This document shows positions 29,231 through 38,366 of a stretch of DNA of 64,000 nt, one piece after another. How positions within the stretch are numbered: the stretch's first letter is position 1; every line of letters begins with the position of its first letter. Position numbers and translations under genes: made by a program. The notes beneath the pieces were generated by a model. That model did no database searches and was not told the origin of the DNA. It saw only the letters and a program-made list of their open reading frames with translations. Source of the DNA: Shewanella sp. Isolate11 (lineage in GTDB: Bacteria > Pseudomonadota > Gammaproteobacteria > Enterobacterales > Shewanellaceae); assembly GCF_022398315.1 (NCBI RefSeq), contig NZ_JAKEVF010000003.1, forward strand, positions 190,087 through 254,086, given 5' to 3'.

Positions 29231-30189
29231 GACTCGAAATGCTCAAAACCAAAATTAACTGGCTCAAATGGCTTGCCATCTTTAAGCAAACGCAGCTTAT
29301 CACCCGTTGAAATTTGACCTATCTGAGCAAAGGAAACCCCAGCATGAGACAGAGCAACTTCTAAGGCTCCACGCTGAGCTTCAGGAACAGTAAACAGCAG
29401 CTCATAATCTTCGCCACCAGTTAACGCATAACCTAAGGCCTGTTCTAAGGTGACAGATTTACTCATCCATTCAGAAATAGGCAATTCATCAACATCGATC
29501 ACAGCGCCTACACCCGAACGCGAAAGAATATGGCCAATATCAGCCACTAATCCATCGGAGATATCAATAGCGCTTGAAGCGAGATCCCGTAGCGCCTGAC
29601 CAGCTAATACCCTTGGCGTAGGATAATAATGACGCTCGATAAAATACGCCGTCGCCTCATCAGATAACTCTTGCTTACCACGCAGCACATCTAGACCCAA
29701 TGCCGAATCCCCTAAGGTGCCGGTAACATAAATCCAGTCGCCATTATGAGCTCCGCTTCGGGTCAATGCTTTGCCGGTAGGCACTTGTCCATTGATGGTA
29801 ATGGTTATCGACTTAGGTCCGCGAGTCGTATCACCACCAACTAAGGCTAAACCATAATATTCGGCTGTAGCACCTAAGCTATTGCTGAACGCCTCGAGCC
29901 AAGCTTCATCAATCTCAGGTAGAGTGATAGCCAATGTCATCCACGCAGGCTCTGCACCCATTGACGCCAAATCTGATAGGTTAACCGCAAGGGCTTTATA
30001 GCCTAAAGCCTTAGCGGGAATATCAGGAAAAAAGTGCACATTCTCAACTAAAGTATCACAGCTGATAGCGATGGATTTATTTTCGGCGGGATTCACTAAG
30101 GCGCAGTCATCGCCAACACTGAGTTCGACATCACGACGCTGCTGACCACGTTCGGAAAAAAAACGATCTATTACTTTAAACTCTTTCAC
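29227..30189 (-). CDS. thiL: Thiamin-monophosphate kinase
   Basis: The 320-residue PurM-like kinase has SVGDDCALV (metal site), an AVNLSDLASMGAEPAWMTLA motif and VGGDTTRGP, then a C-terminal domain with ISDGLVADIGHILSRSGVGA and GGEDYELLFT. It phosphorylates thiamin monophosphate to the diphosphate cofactor. It follows nusB, from which it is separated by a weak terminator, and overlaps pgpA. The length is normal. Confidence 0.96.
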   Translation of the reverse strand: MKEFKVIDRFFSERGQQRRDVELSVGDDCALVNPAENKSIAISCDTLVENVHFFPDIPAKALGYKALAVNLSDLASMGAEPAWMTLAITLPEIDEAWLEAFSNSLGATAEYYGLALVGGDTTRGPKSITITINGQVPTGKALTRSGAHNGDWIYVTGTLGDSALGLDVLRGKQELSDEATAYFIERHYYPTPRVLAGQALRDLASSAIDISDGLVADIGHILSRSGVGAVIDVDELPISEWMSKSVTLEQALGYALTGGEDYELLFTVPEAQRGALEVALSHAGVSFAQIGQISTGDKLRLLKDGKPFEPVNFGFEHFES

Positions 30190-30258
30190 AGTTGGGCAAC
30201 CATTATTAAAGTTAAATTTCCCCTACTTCCTTGAGGGGGCGTATACCATTGATTGGCA

Positions 30259-30287
30259 TAAAAAACGGCATCCTAGGACACCGTTTC
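30259..30287 (-). terminator. Weak intrinsic terminator between nusB and thiL
   Basis: On the minus strand AACGGTGTCC and GGATGCCGTT pair (two wobble pairs) around TA, followed by six T residues. It starts about 5 bases past the nusB stop. It may only partly block read-through into thiL-pgpA. Confidence 0.65.
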
Positions 30288-30291
30288 ATCA

Positions 30292-30696
30292 TCACTTACG
30301 AGCAACAATCTTATCGAGTATGCCGTTAACGAACTTATGCCCATCCTCGGCACCGAAGGCTTTAGCCAGCTCAATCGCCTCGTTGATAGCAACCTTAAAA
30401 GGCACATCTTTACGATACTCAAGCTCGTAGGTCGCAAGACGCAATACGGCCTTTTCGATAGGTGAAACCTCATCGAATGGACGCTCAATATGGGGAGTGA
30501 TTAACTCATCTATCTGCGCACATTTTGTGGTAGTACCCGATAGCAATTCACGGAAATAGCTAACATCGACTCCATCAATTTTCTGCTCAGTTAAAAACTC
30601 ATGTTCCACATCGGCAACATTGTTTCCGCTTAGCTGCCATGAATAGATAGCTTGGACCGCTAATCGGCGGGCTTTACGGCGCTCTGAAGGTTTCAT
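30292..30696 (-). CDS. nusB: Transcription antitermination factor NusB
   Basis: The 134-residue all-helical protein starts [20 protein letters not shown], the arginine-rich RNA-binding surface for boxA, and has the family motif [22 protein letters not shown] and FVNGILDK. It binds boxA RNA with NusE to control rRNA antitermination. It is 14 bases downstream of ribH in the classic rib-nusB order. A terminator follows. Confidence 0.97.
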   Translation of the reverse strand: MKPSERRKARRLAVQAIYSWQLSGNNVADVEHEFLTEQKIDGVDVSYFRELLSGTTTKCAQIDELITPHIERPFDEVSPIEKAVLRLATYELEYRKDVPFKVAINEAIELAKAFGAEDGHKFVNGILDKIVARK

Positions 30697-30710
30697 TCTC
30701 GTTCCTAATC

Positions 30711-31187
30711 TTACAACTGCTGTTCTAGTTCTTGCAGAACATTAACCATCTCAAGCAAGCCAAGTGCTGCTTCGCCGCCTTTGTTACCTGCTTTGGTACC
30801 AGAGCGCTCAATAGCTTGCTCAATGGTATCAGTAGTTAATACACCAAATGAAACAGGTAGGTCGAATTCAAGTGCTACTTGAGCCAGACCTTTGTTACAT
30901 TCGCCTGCAACAAAATCAAAATGTGGTGTACCACCACGGATCACTGCACCTAATGCAATGATACCATCAAATTTACCACTTGCTGCAACACGACGCGCTG
31001 CGAGAGGAAGTTCTACTGCGCCAGGAACACGTACAACTGTGATATTGTCATCTTCAACTTGACCGAAACGCTTTAATGTATCTACCGCACCATCAAGCAG
31101 ACTCTCAACTACAAAGCTGTTAAAACGTGAAATCACGATAGCAACTTTGGCATTTTTCGATTCGATATTACCTTGAACAACGTTCAT
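30711..31187 (-). CDS. ribH: 6,7-dimethyl-8-ribityllumazine synthase
   Basis: The 158-residue protein matches lumazine synthase across its length: [53 protein letters not shown] with the catalytic histidine, and [18 protein letters not shown]. It condenses the RibBX product with the RibD product. The gene lies between ribBX and nusB; 123 bases separate it from ribBX, so it may have an added promoter. Confidence 0.97.
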   Translation of the reverse strand: MNVVQGNIESKNAKVAIVISRFNSFVVESLLDGAVDTLKRFGQVEDDNITVVRVPGAVELPLAARRVAASGKFDGIIALGAVIRGGTPHFDFVAGECNKGLAQVALEFDLPVSFGVLTTDTIEQAIERSGTKAGNKGGEAALGLLEMVNVLQELEQQL

Positions 31188-31310
31188 TCATCTCACCTAA
31201 ATTAGCTTTAAAAAACCCGGCACGGGAAAAAGAGGCGCTATGATAGCACAGCCCTCGACGTTGATCCCCATGCAATTTATATCAATTGAGTGAAATCACT
31301 CATATAGCAA

Positions 31311-32414
31311 TTATTCTGAAATATATTCAGTCACTTCTAAACCAAAACCCGACAAAGAATGATAACGCTTAGGCGAGCTTAACAGGCGCATCTTGGTCAC
31401 ACCTACATCACTCAAGATCTGTGAACCTATTCCGACTTGACGCGAAGTCCCTTGCCACTGAGCCGATGCTGCAACATCACCATTATCTTCAGCTTCAAAG
31501 GCCTTCACCTTGGTCAGCAATTCATCGTTTGACTCTTGGTGACCTAAAATCAACAGCACACCACCTTCATCGGCGATACGTGCCATCGCTTTCTCTAGTG
31601 GCCAGCTGCGTTTCTCATCTCGCTCAGAATAAAGCAGATCGTTAAAGGTGTTTTGTAAGTGAACGCGCACCAAACAGTCTGGTTTCACCTCGCCTTTAAC
31701 TAAGGCGTAGTTAATCTGGTTATCGATGGTGTCACGGTAAGTGATCATCTCGAACTCACCGAAGCGAGTCGGCAATTTACATTTTGCCTCACGTACAACC
31801 GTGGTCTCTTTAGTGTTGCGATATTCAATAAGATCGGCAATGGTGCCCATCTTTAAGCCATGCTTTTCAGCGAAGACTTCTAAATCTGGACGACGAGCCA
31901 TGGTGCCATCGTCATTAAGGATCTCAACGATCACCGCCGAAGGCTCATGACCTGCCAGTCTAGCTAAATCGCATCCAGCCTCGGTGTGCCCGGCACGAAT
32001 TAATACACCACCTTCTTGCGCCATCAATGGGAAGATATGACCCGGCTGAACAATATCGGCCGGCTTAGCATCTTTCGCCACCGCGGCCTGAACGGTAACC
32101 GCACGGTCATGGGCTGAAATACCGGTAGTCACCCCTTCGGCTGCTTCAATAGAAACTGTAAAGTTAGTTGAGAACTGGGCGTTATTATTGGTTACCATCA
32201 GAGGTAACTTCAATTGCTGACAACGCTGCTTAGTCAAGGTTTGGCAGATAAGACCTCGGCCATAGGTGGCCATAAAGTTGATGGCTTCTGGCGTCACTAA
32301 ACTTGCCGCCATGATCAGGTCGCCTTCATTTTCTCTATCTTCGTCATCCATCAAGATGACCATCTTACCTAGACGAATGTCTTCGATAATTGCTTCTATG
32401 CTATGTAATGCCAT
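31311..32414 (-). CDS. ribBA: DHBP synthase with degenerate GTP-cyclohydrolase-II-like domain (RibBX type)
   Basis: The 367-residue protein has a complete N-terminal 3,4-dihydroxy-2-butanone-4-phosphate synthase domain (about 1-200): [33 protein letters not shown]. The C-terminal part resembles GTP cyclohydrolase II but lacks the zinc-binding cysteine set and the catalytic tyrosine/arginine context ([20 protein letters not shown] has no cysteines). Shewanella proteins of this kind have been described as RibBX, with the second domain inactive as cyclohydrolase. I chose ATG 32414, with AAGGTG six bases upstream; GTG 32423 is in frame. A separate RibA must exist elsewhere. Confidence 0.92.
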   Translation of the reverse strand: MALHSIEAIIEDIRLGKMVILMDDEDRENEGDLIMAASLVTPEAINFMATYGRGLICQTLTKQRCQQLKLPLMVTNNNAQFSTNFTVSIEAAEGVTTGISAHDRAVTVQAAVAKDAKPADIVQPGHIFPLMAQEGGVLIRAGHTEAGCDLARLAGHEPSAVIVEILNDDGTMARRPDLEVFAEKHGLKMGTIADLIEYRNTKETTVVREAKCKLPTRFGEFEMITYRDTIDNQINYALVKGEVKPDCLVRVHLQNTFNDLLYSERDEKRSWPLEKAMARIADEGGVLLILGHQESNDELLTKVKAFEAEDNGDVAASAQWQGTSRQVGIGSQILSDVGVTKMRLLSSPKRYHSLSGFGLEVTEYISE

Positions 32415-32479
32415 TAGTGACACCTTGAAATTTTTATAGTTTGAATATTTAAGCGGCTATTTACCGCTATTGCCAGTGG

Positions 32480-33142
32480 CTATCTTAAAAAGCCTGAGCG
32501 AGCTAACAGATCCATTGTCACTTCGCTGCTTTTTACCTCAGTATCTTTCGCGGCATAACCGATCAACCGCTCTAGATGTCTTGCAATCAAATCCACTTCG
32601 ATATTGACACTATCGCCAGCTTTAAGCTGCAACAGTGTGGTTTCGGCGGCGGTATGAGGCACGATCGTGAGACGAAAACGTTCATCTTGTACTTCATTCA
32701 CCGTTAAGCTAACACCATCGATAGTAATCGAACCTTTGTGAGCTATATAACGTGCCAATGCCTTTGGCGCAGTAAGCCAAAACTCGATAGCCTTGCCACG
32801 ATTGATGCGTTCATCGACACTGGCAACACCATCAACATGGCCACTGACCATATGACCGCCTAAGCGAGTTGTCGGGGTAACGGCTTTTTCTAAATTGACC
32901 GCCTGACCCACTTGATAAGATGCAAATCCAGTGAGCGCCACCGTTTCTGCAGAAATATCGGCTACATAGCCATTAGCCAAGCATTCAACTACGGTCAGAC
33001 AGACACCGTTAGTGGCAATACTATCCCCCAGTTTTACATCTCTTAAATCAAGCTTACCACTTGCCACTGTCAGACGAATATCGTCACCACGACGTTCAAT
33101 TTTTGTCAGAGTTCCAACGGACTCAATGATCCCAGTAAACAT
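32480..33142 (-). CDS. ribE: Riboflavin synthase alpha subunit
   Basis: The 220-residue protein has two tandem lumazine-binding domains: MFTGIIESVGTLTKIERRGD to about 95, and the second from about 98 (GGHMVSGHVDGVASV). The N-terminal MFTGIIE and the internal NGVCLTV and IDGVSLTVNEV motifs are diagnostic. It dismutates two lumazines to riboflavin. It lies 6 bases downstream of ribD and precedes ribBX in the riboflavin operon. Confidence 0.97.
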   Translation of the reverse strand: MFTGIIESVGTLTKIERRGDDIRLTVASGKLDLRDVKLGDSIATNGVCLTVVECLANGYVADISAETVALTGFASYQVGQAVNLEKAVTPTTRLGGHMVSGHVDGVASVDERINRGKAIEFWLTAPKALARYIAHKGSITIDGVSLTVNEVQDERFRLTIVPHTAAETTLLQLKAGDSVNIEVDLIARHLERLIGYAAKDTEVKSSEVTMDLLARSGFLR

Positions 33143-33148
33143 GACTAC

Positions 33149-34282
33149 CTACTTATTTGGGTCTGTAAAAGTAAAGCGATAACGTCTATCGACGCCCACT
33201 TTACGCTCATCTGTTAATACTAAATGGGGCAAGTCCTGCATCTGCTGATAATCTGCAAGTTCAACTAAATTACGCCCATGGCTCCCTAGGAGTTTAGGTG
33301 CCTGATACAACACCAATTCATCAACCAGTTGCGCTGAAATAAAGGCTCCAGCTAAGGTTGCACCGGCTTCAATCATCACGCTATTACAGCTTTGCCCTAG
33401 ATGTTTAAGTAATTCATTTAGCGGCACACGCCCATCTACCGCAGGCAGTTGCAGATGCGATACTTGCTCTGGCCAACCCGCTTGCACCACTTGAGAATAA
33501 GGCTGAGTCGATACCAATAAAATCGGCGCGTCTTTGGTAAATAGCTTAGCATCACCACCTAGACGTGCTCTACTATCAAGCACCACTCGCAGCGGCTGCT
33601 TAATAAGCTGAAGATCGATTGACTCTGTTAAGCTGCCAAGCTCCTGCGGGCGCACATTCAAACTAGGATCATCGGCCAGAACCGTTTCAATGCCAGTGAT
33701 CACCGCACAGTGACGAGCACGCATACGTTGCACATCTTGACGCGCCTCGGGGCCGGTGATCCATTTTGATACCCCGTTAGAAAGTGCCGTTTTACCATCG
33801 AGACTAGCAGCTAGCTTAACACTCACCCAAGGCAAACCTGTCGCCATACGTTTCATAAACCCGGGATTAAGCGCTGCCGCTTCAGCTTGATGTAAACCAA
33901 CTTCAACCTTAATACCTTGTTGCTGCAGCATCTCAATACCACGGCCAGAAACCTGCGGATTAGGGTCGGTAACCGCTACCACCACTCGCGCCACCTTAGC
34001 CTTAATCAATGCCTCGGCACAGGGCGGCGTGCGGCCATAATGGCTACAAGGTTCAAGGGTCACGTAAGCGGTTGCCCCAATGGCTTGCTCGCCCGCCATT
34101 TTTAGCGCATGCACTTCGGCATGAGGGCCACCAGCAGCTATATGATAACCTTCACCCACGATCTTATCTTCTTGGGTGATCACACAGCCAACACTTGGAT
34201 TAGGTTGAGTCGTATATTGCCCTTTACGGGCGAGTTTGATGGCTCTTGCCATCATCTCTAGATCGAATGTTGACCACGGCAT
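33149..34282 (-). CDS. ribD: Bifunctional deaminase/reductase RibD
   Basis: The 377-residue protein has an N-terminal zinc deaminase domain with HAEVHAL and PCSHYGRTPPCAEAL (the H/C/C zinc set, about 50-90) and a C-terminal reductase domain with KLAASLDGKTAL and VMIEAGATLAGAFI. It performs the second and third steps from GTP. It lies 38 bases downstream of nrdR and is followed closely by ribE. The start MPWSTFDLEMMARAI is the best-supported. Confidence 0.97.
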   Translation of the reverse strand: MPWSTFDLEMMARAIKLARKGQYTTQPNPSVGCVITQEDKIVGEGYHIAAGGPHAEVHALKMAGEQAIGATAYVTLEPCSHYGRTPPCAEALIKAKVARVVVAVTDPNPQVSGRGIEMLQQQGIKVEVGLHQAEAAALNPGFMKRMATGLPWVSVKLAASLDGKTALSNGVSKWITGPEARQDVQRMRARHCAVITGIETVLADDPSLNVRPQELGSLTESIDLQLIKQPLRVVLDSRARLGGDAKLFTKDAPILLVSTQPYSQVVQAGWPEQVSHLQLPAVDGRVPLNELLKHLGQSCNSVMIEAGATLAGAFISAQLVDELVLYQAPKLLGSHGRNLVELADYQQMQDLPHLVLTDERKVGVDRRYRFTFTDPNK

Positions 34283-34320
34283 TGGCGCTGATCCACCTAA
34301 GCAGTTACTAAAGTTGGGGA

Positions 34321-34785
34321 TTATTTGATCGACTTAGGACTCTGTAATTTGGCGATCGCCTCACCAAATTCAGAAACATCTTCGAAGGCGCGGTACACAG
34401 AAGCAAAACGAATGTAAGCCACCTTATCGAGATTAAACAGATGATCCATCATCAAGTTGCCTATCATCTCAGATGTCACTTCGCGCTCGCCTGTCGCACG
34501 CAGAGTCGATTTAATTTTACTGATGGCTTGTTCTATTTGATCCATAGAAACCGGACGCTTCTCAACGGCTCTAAGCATACCGCCACGTAATTTTTCTTCG
34601 TCGAAGGGCTGACGACTACCATCTTGCTTGACCACTCTGGGCATCACCAGCTCTGCACCTTCGAAGGTGGTAAAGCGCTCATGACACTCTAAACATTCAC
34701 GACGGCGGCGAACCTGATGACCATCGGCGACCAAACGGGAATCAATCACCTTAGTTTCAGTTGCACTGCAAAATGGACAATACAT
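34321..34785 (-). CDS. nrdR: Transcriptional repressor NrdR
   Basis: The 154-residue protein has a zinc ribbon (CPFC at 3-6 and CLECH near 31-35) and an ATP-cone domain (about 48-138; [23 protein letters not shown]). NrdR senses ATP/dATP and represses ribonucleotide reductase genes through NrdR boxes. It is first in the nrdR-rib-nusB operon, with glyA upstream on the same strand behind a terminator. This order is conserved in gammaproteobacteria. Confidence 0.97.
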   Translation of the reverse strand: MYCPFCSATETKVIDSRLVADGHQVRRRRECLECHERFTTFEGAELVMPRVVKQDGSRQPFDEEKLRGGMLRAVEKRPVSMDQIEQAISKIKSTLRATGEREVTSEMIGNLMMDHLFNLDKVAYIRFASVYRAFEDVSEFGEAIAKLQSPKSIK

Positions 34786-34824
34786 TGAGCCTCTCCGGTG
34801 TTATTAAAATAGGAATGATAGAAA

Positions 34825-34852
34825 CAAAAATGGCCGCTAACGTAGCGGCCAT
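34825..34852 (-). terminator. Terminator of glyA
   Basis: TGGCCGCTA and TAGCGGCCA pair perfectly around ACG on the minus strand and are followed by a T run. It lies about 30 bases after the glyA stop and before nrdR. Confidence 0.88.
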
Positions 34853-34880
34853 CAAAGTTTACCTGATTTAACCCTTAAGG

Positions 34881-36137
34881 TTAACCATAAACAGGGAACT
34901 TAGCACACAAATCAAGCACCTGATGCTTCACACGCTCGATTGTATCTTGGTTAGTGATGTCATCTAACACATCACACATCCAGTTGGTTAGCTCAACCGC
35001 TTGCGCTTCTTTAAAGCCACGACGAGTAATTGCTGGAGAACCAATACGTAGACCAGACGTCACAAAAGGTGAACGTGGGTCATTGGGTACTGAGTTCTTG
35101 TTCACAGTGATGTTCGCAAGACCCAGTGCCGCGTCCGCATCCTTACCAGTGATATCTTTTGAGATAAGATCAAGTAGGAATAGGTGGTTATCGGTACCAC
35201 CAGAAACAACATCATAACCACGCTCAATAAAGGTGTTTGCCATCGCCTTAGCGTTAACAACCACTTGTTGCTGGTATGCTTTGAACTCTGGCTCTAATGC
35301 TTCTTTAAAGGCAACGGCTTTAGCTGCAATAACGTGCATGAGTGGGCCACCTTGGCCACCAGGGAATACCGCTGAGTTTAGTTTCTTATAGATATCTTCA
35401 TCATCACAAGCCGATAAAATCAAGCCGCCACGAGGACCGGCTAATGTCTTATGAGTCGTGGTTGTCACAACGTGTGCATGTGGTAATGGATTTGGATAAA
35501 TACCTGCAGCTACCAGACCAGCGACGTGAGCCATATCCACGAACAGATATGCACCTACTTTGTCAGCGATCTCACGGAACTTGGACCAATCGATAATGCC
35601 TGAATAAGCACTGAAACCGGCGATGATCATCTTTGGCTTATGTTCAACAGCAAGACGTTCAACTTCGGCGTAATCAATCTTACCGCTAGTTTCGTCGATA
35701 CCGTACTGAACCGCATTATACAACTTGCCAGAGAAGCTTACGTGCGAACCGTGCGTCAGGTGACCACCGTGAGCAAGGCTCATGCCTAACACAGTATCGC
35801 CGCCCTGAAGTAGCGCCATAAATACCGCTGAGTTTGCTTGAGAACCAGAGTGTGGCTGAACGTTGGCATAAGTTGCACCAAACAATTCTTTAGCACGAGA
35901 AATAGCCAGCTCTTCAGCAATGTCTACATACTCACAACCACCGTAATAACGCTTACCTGGATAGCCTTCAGCATACTTATTTGTAAGCTGTGAGCCCTGT
36001 GCTTCTAGAACACGAGGACTGGTATAGTTTTCTGAAGCGATAAGCTCAATATGCTCTTCTTGACGACGAGTCTCATCTTGGATCGCTTGAAACAGTTGTG
36101 GATCAAAGTCCGCGATATTCATTTCTTTTTTCAGCAT
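34881..36137 (-). CDS. glyA: Serine hydroxymethyltransferase
   Basis: The 418-residue protein starts [20 protein letters not shown], as in the family. It has [33 protein letters not shown] and the PLP-binding lysine in [14 protein letters not shown] (about 229). It interconverts serine and glycine with tetrahydrofolate. GGAG lies six bases before ATG 36137; a longer in-frame extension to 36203 has no family similarity. A good intrinsic terminator follows. It is transcribed toward nrdR but is probably its own unit. Its glycine link with GcvA at the left edge is functional, not positional. Confidence 0.96.
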   Translation of the reverse strand: MLKKEMNIADFDPQLFQAIQDETRRQEEHIELIASENYTSPRVLEAQGSQLTNKYAEGYPGKRYYGGCEYVDIAEELAISRAKELFGATYANVQPHSGSQANSAVFMALLQGGDTVLGMSLAHGGHLTHGSHVSFSGKLYNAVQYGIDETSGKIDYAEVERLAVEHKPKMIIAGFSAYSGIIDWSKFREIADKVGAYLFVDMAHVAGLVAAGIYPNPLPHAHVVTTTTHKTLAGPRGGLILSACDDEDIYKKLNSAVFPGGQGGPLMHVIAAKAVAFKEALEPEFKAYQQQVVVNAKAMANTFIERGYDVVSGGTDNHLFLLDLISKDITGKDADAALGLANITVNKNSVPNDPRSPFVTSGLRIGSPAITRRGFKEAQAVELTNWMCDVLDDITNQDTIERVKHQVLDLCAKFPVYG

Positions 36138-36429
36138 TGGTGACTCCAGCTGTAAAATCGTAGTAAGTAGGGTTGCGCGGTATTCTACAGTGCAATCGAT
36201 CACAATCCCAGCATTTACAACATGAAATTGATTGCGATTAAACTGTAAAAATGCTGCTAAAGCACTTTAGTCTTTTGCAAGGGGCTAACTGAGGTATTGT
36301 TTTGCCAAGGGTATTGCTAAGCAAATATAAAACTACGCCATTACAGCCTCTTGCGTGAAAACAGTGTTTTTTATTTTCAACAAAGTCTACCAGCACAAGA
36401 AGCGGGGATTTATGCAGCTATTGCTGCCA

Positions 36430-38124
36430 TTAATAATGAAATACGACCTCTATCCAGCTACGTTGCTCAGTATCATCGAGACGACTATAAATACTCGGAA
36501 TATCGATACCATGTATCTCACCGCTTCTATCGATTCGCTCATGATGTGCGGTAATACTGATATCTTGGTTGACCTCATAACTCAGATACACTTGATAGCG
36601 ATCTCTAGCATCTTTGAAGTCAACATCTCTGACATTTGGGTTCCAGCCTGGTTGACGCTCACGATTCTTACCATCGATAGAGTCCCAGCGCTGAGATTTA
36701 ATCTTAAATCCTAAGGCTAAATTACGATAACTGGCTTCAGCAGAAAGATTGAAGGTATGTCCCCAAGTGTAGCCATACTCACCTTCCCACAGCACTGACT
36801 TAGTGCCCCAAAAATGTAATCCTTGGGCATGATAATCTTTGGTTGCAAAGGGTTTGACCATGGCAAAGTCACCAAAGATATCGCTTCTAACACTGAACTT
36901 CAGATCTTGATTAGCCCATTCGCCTCCAAGCGAAAGCCCCAGAAGGTTGACCACGGCATAAAAGTCTTCATCTTCTTCAAGACCTATGCTGGTATATTCC
37001 ATACCTGTCGATGGACCGATATAGAAACTATGTGACCAAGCATCGGCAAGTGCACTGTGACTCTGTTGTTGACCGGCATAACCCCCAAGCAATAATTGCG
37101 TCGTCATCTGCCAGTCTTCCACTCCCTCTTGTGAAATCCCCGTCTCCATCTGCATCTCAACCCAAGTCGGCGTCGAACTAAAATTGTCGTAATGACCTGC
37201 ACGACTATCGACACTAGCTTCCATACCGAAAGTCATCATAGTACTGGTTACATCTGCTTGCTGTTTATCGCTGTAACGTACACCGGTATAGAGATTAAAT
37301 TCATCTTTAACTTTACTGCGATTAAAACGTGCCGGACTTGCGGCATCAAACCAGCCAAACACCATTTGTCCAGGATTGAATGCCCAGCTTAATGTGGTCG
37401 GGATCCAGCCATCTTTAGTGGCCAGCATTTCGGAGAACTGAAATAGCCCTTCCCCCAATACCATCCCACCCCAAGTCGTGACGATCTGATCGTTAATGCT
37501 AACCACTTCTTTATATTCGGCCACTACTTCCCAAAAGGTCGACGAAAATAAGGTACCTAATGACGACTCGTAATAATTAAAGCCATTATTACGAAAAGCT
37601 TGATAATACAGGGCACCAGCATAGGCGTGGCCCCAATTCATACCGATATCATTATCGTCATATTTCCAATATTCTTCGTCGGTTAAACGGTTCCAAAAAT
37701 ATTTCGCCTCATTACCACTGAGCTCATAATCCTGATCCACCTCCATGCTGTCTTCACCAACTTTGTACAGCAACTCGCCCATCACCATCAAAATTGACAG
37801 CTCAGCAGTGGCTCCCCACCAGTTTTTTTGTGTGGTTGCACTTGAACCACTGGCATCACCTGAAAAGTTAGCCAGATCAAAATCGCTTTGCCGAGTAGTA
37901 TTGGCATAAGCCAAAGTGACATCATAATTCGCTGCTGATAATGAGTTATTGGCTCTGGTATCAGCCTCTGCGGTAGAAGGGATAATAACGCTAGTAGCAG
38001 AAGCTACACTCGTCGAGGGATCGGCAAGGACCGCAGCACTGGCAAAACAACTACAAAGTAATGAAATATGAAGCGCAAGTTTTGAAGGACGAATGTTTAT
38101 CAAGATGGTTCCTTTATCTTTCAT
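36430..38124 (-). CDS. DUF3943 outer-membrane beta-barrel protein
   Basis: The 564-residue protein has an N-terminal hydrophobic signal (about 15-34, LALHISLLCSCFASAAVLA) and then a region rich in alternating aromatic and polar residues. A conserved block near 165-215 (NWGHAYAGALYYQAFRNNGF then FWEVVAEY) matches the DUF3943 family as I remember it. The C-terminal half reads as beta strands (YEVNQDISITAHHERID) and ends VVFHY, with an aromatic final residue as in barrels. A lipoprotein signal is conceivable because of the LLCSC run. No partner gene adjoins it. Function is unknown. Confidence 0.75.
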   Translation of the reverse strand: MKDKGTILINIRPSKLALHISLLCSCFASAAVLADPSTSVASATSVIIPSTAEADTRANNSLSAANYDVTLAYANTTRQSDFDLANFSGDASGSSATTQKNWWGATAELSILMVMGELLYKVGEDSMEVDQDYELSGNEAKYFWNRLTDEEYWKYDDNDIGMNWGHAYAGALYYQAFRNNGFNYYESSLGTLFSSTFWEVVAEYKEVVSINDQIVTTWGGMVLGEGLFQFSEMLATKDGWIPTTLSWAFNPGQMVFGWFDAASPARFNRSKVKDEFNLYTGVRYSDKQQADVTSTMMTFGMEASVDSRAGHYDNFSSTPTWVEMQMETGISQEGVEDWQMTTQLLLGGYAGQQQSHSALADAWSHSFYIGPSTGMEYTSIGLEEDEDFYAVVNLLGLSLGGEWANQDLKFSVRSDIFGDFAMVKPFATKDYHAQGLHFWGTKSVLWEGEYGYTWGHTFNLSAEASYRNLALGFKIKSQRWDSIDGKNRERQPGWNPNVRDVDFKDARDRYQVYLSYEVNQDISITAHHERIDRSGEIHGIDIPSIYSRLDDTEQRSWIEVVFHY

Positions 38125-38366
38125 CTACCGCGGCAGAAACTCTACTGCCAAATGTGACGTAGATGTTATCAATATTTTTTGCCTGAGCCAAACGAAACCC
38201 ACCTCTGTTTTTTTCATTGGCATTAATTGACCCATACCGCAGCTAACACAAAATAATAGCGTCACTTTCTAACCATGGAAGACGCATTTCGTGTGTAAGC
38301 CGATTTAAGTTCCCTGCCGATTGCAGTAGAATTGCCAACCATGTTTGGTTAATGAGTAAATAGTCT

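Noticed and set aside
31285..31311. Terminator between ribBX and ribH (GAGTGAAATCACTC)
   Set aside because: Stem is short and lacks a T run on the minus strand; more likely a chance palindrome.
34286..34320. FMN riboswitch in the riboflavin operon
   Set aside because: Only 38 bases separate nrdR and ribD, and no RFN-type sequence was found there or upstream of the other rib genes.
36138..36220. PurR operator upstream of glyA
   Set aside because: Only a partial match around TGCAATCGATCACA; too weak to claim.
38140..38366. Small hairpins upstream of ettA
   Set aside because: GGCAG/CTGCC and similar short stems lack other features; not distinguishable from chance.
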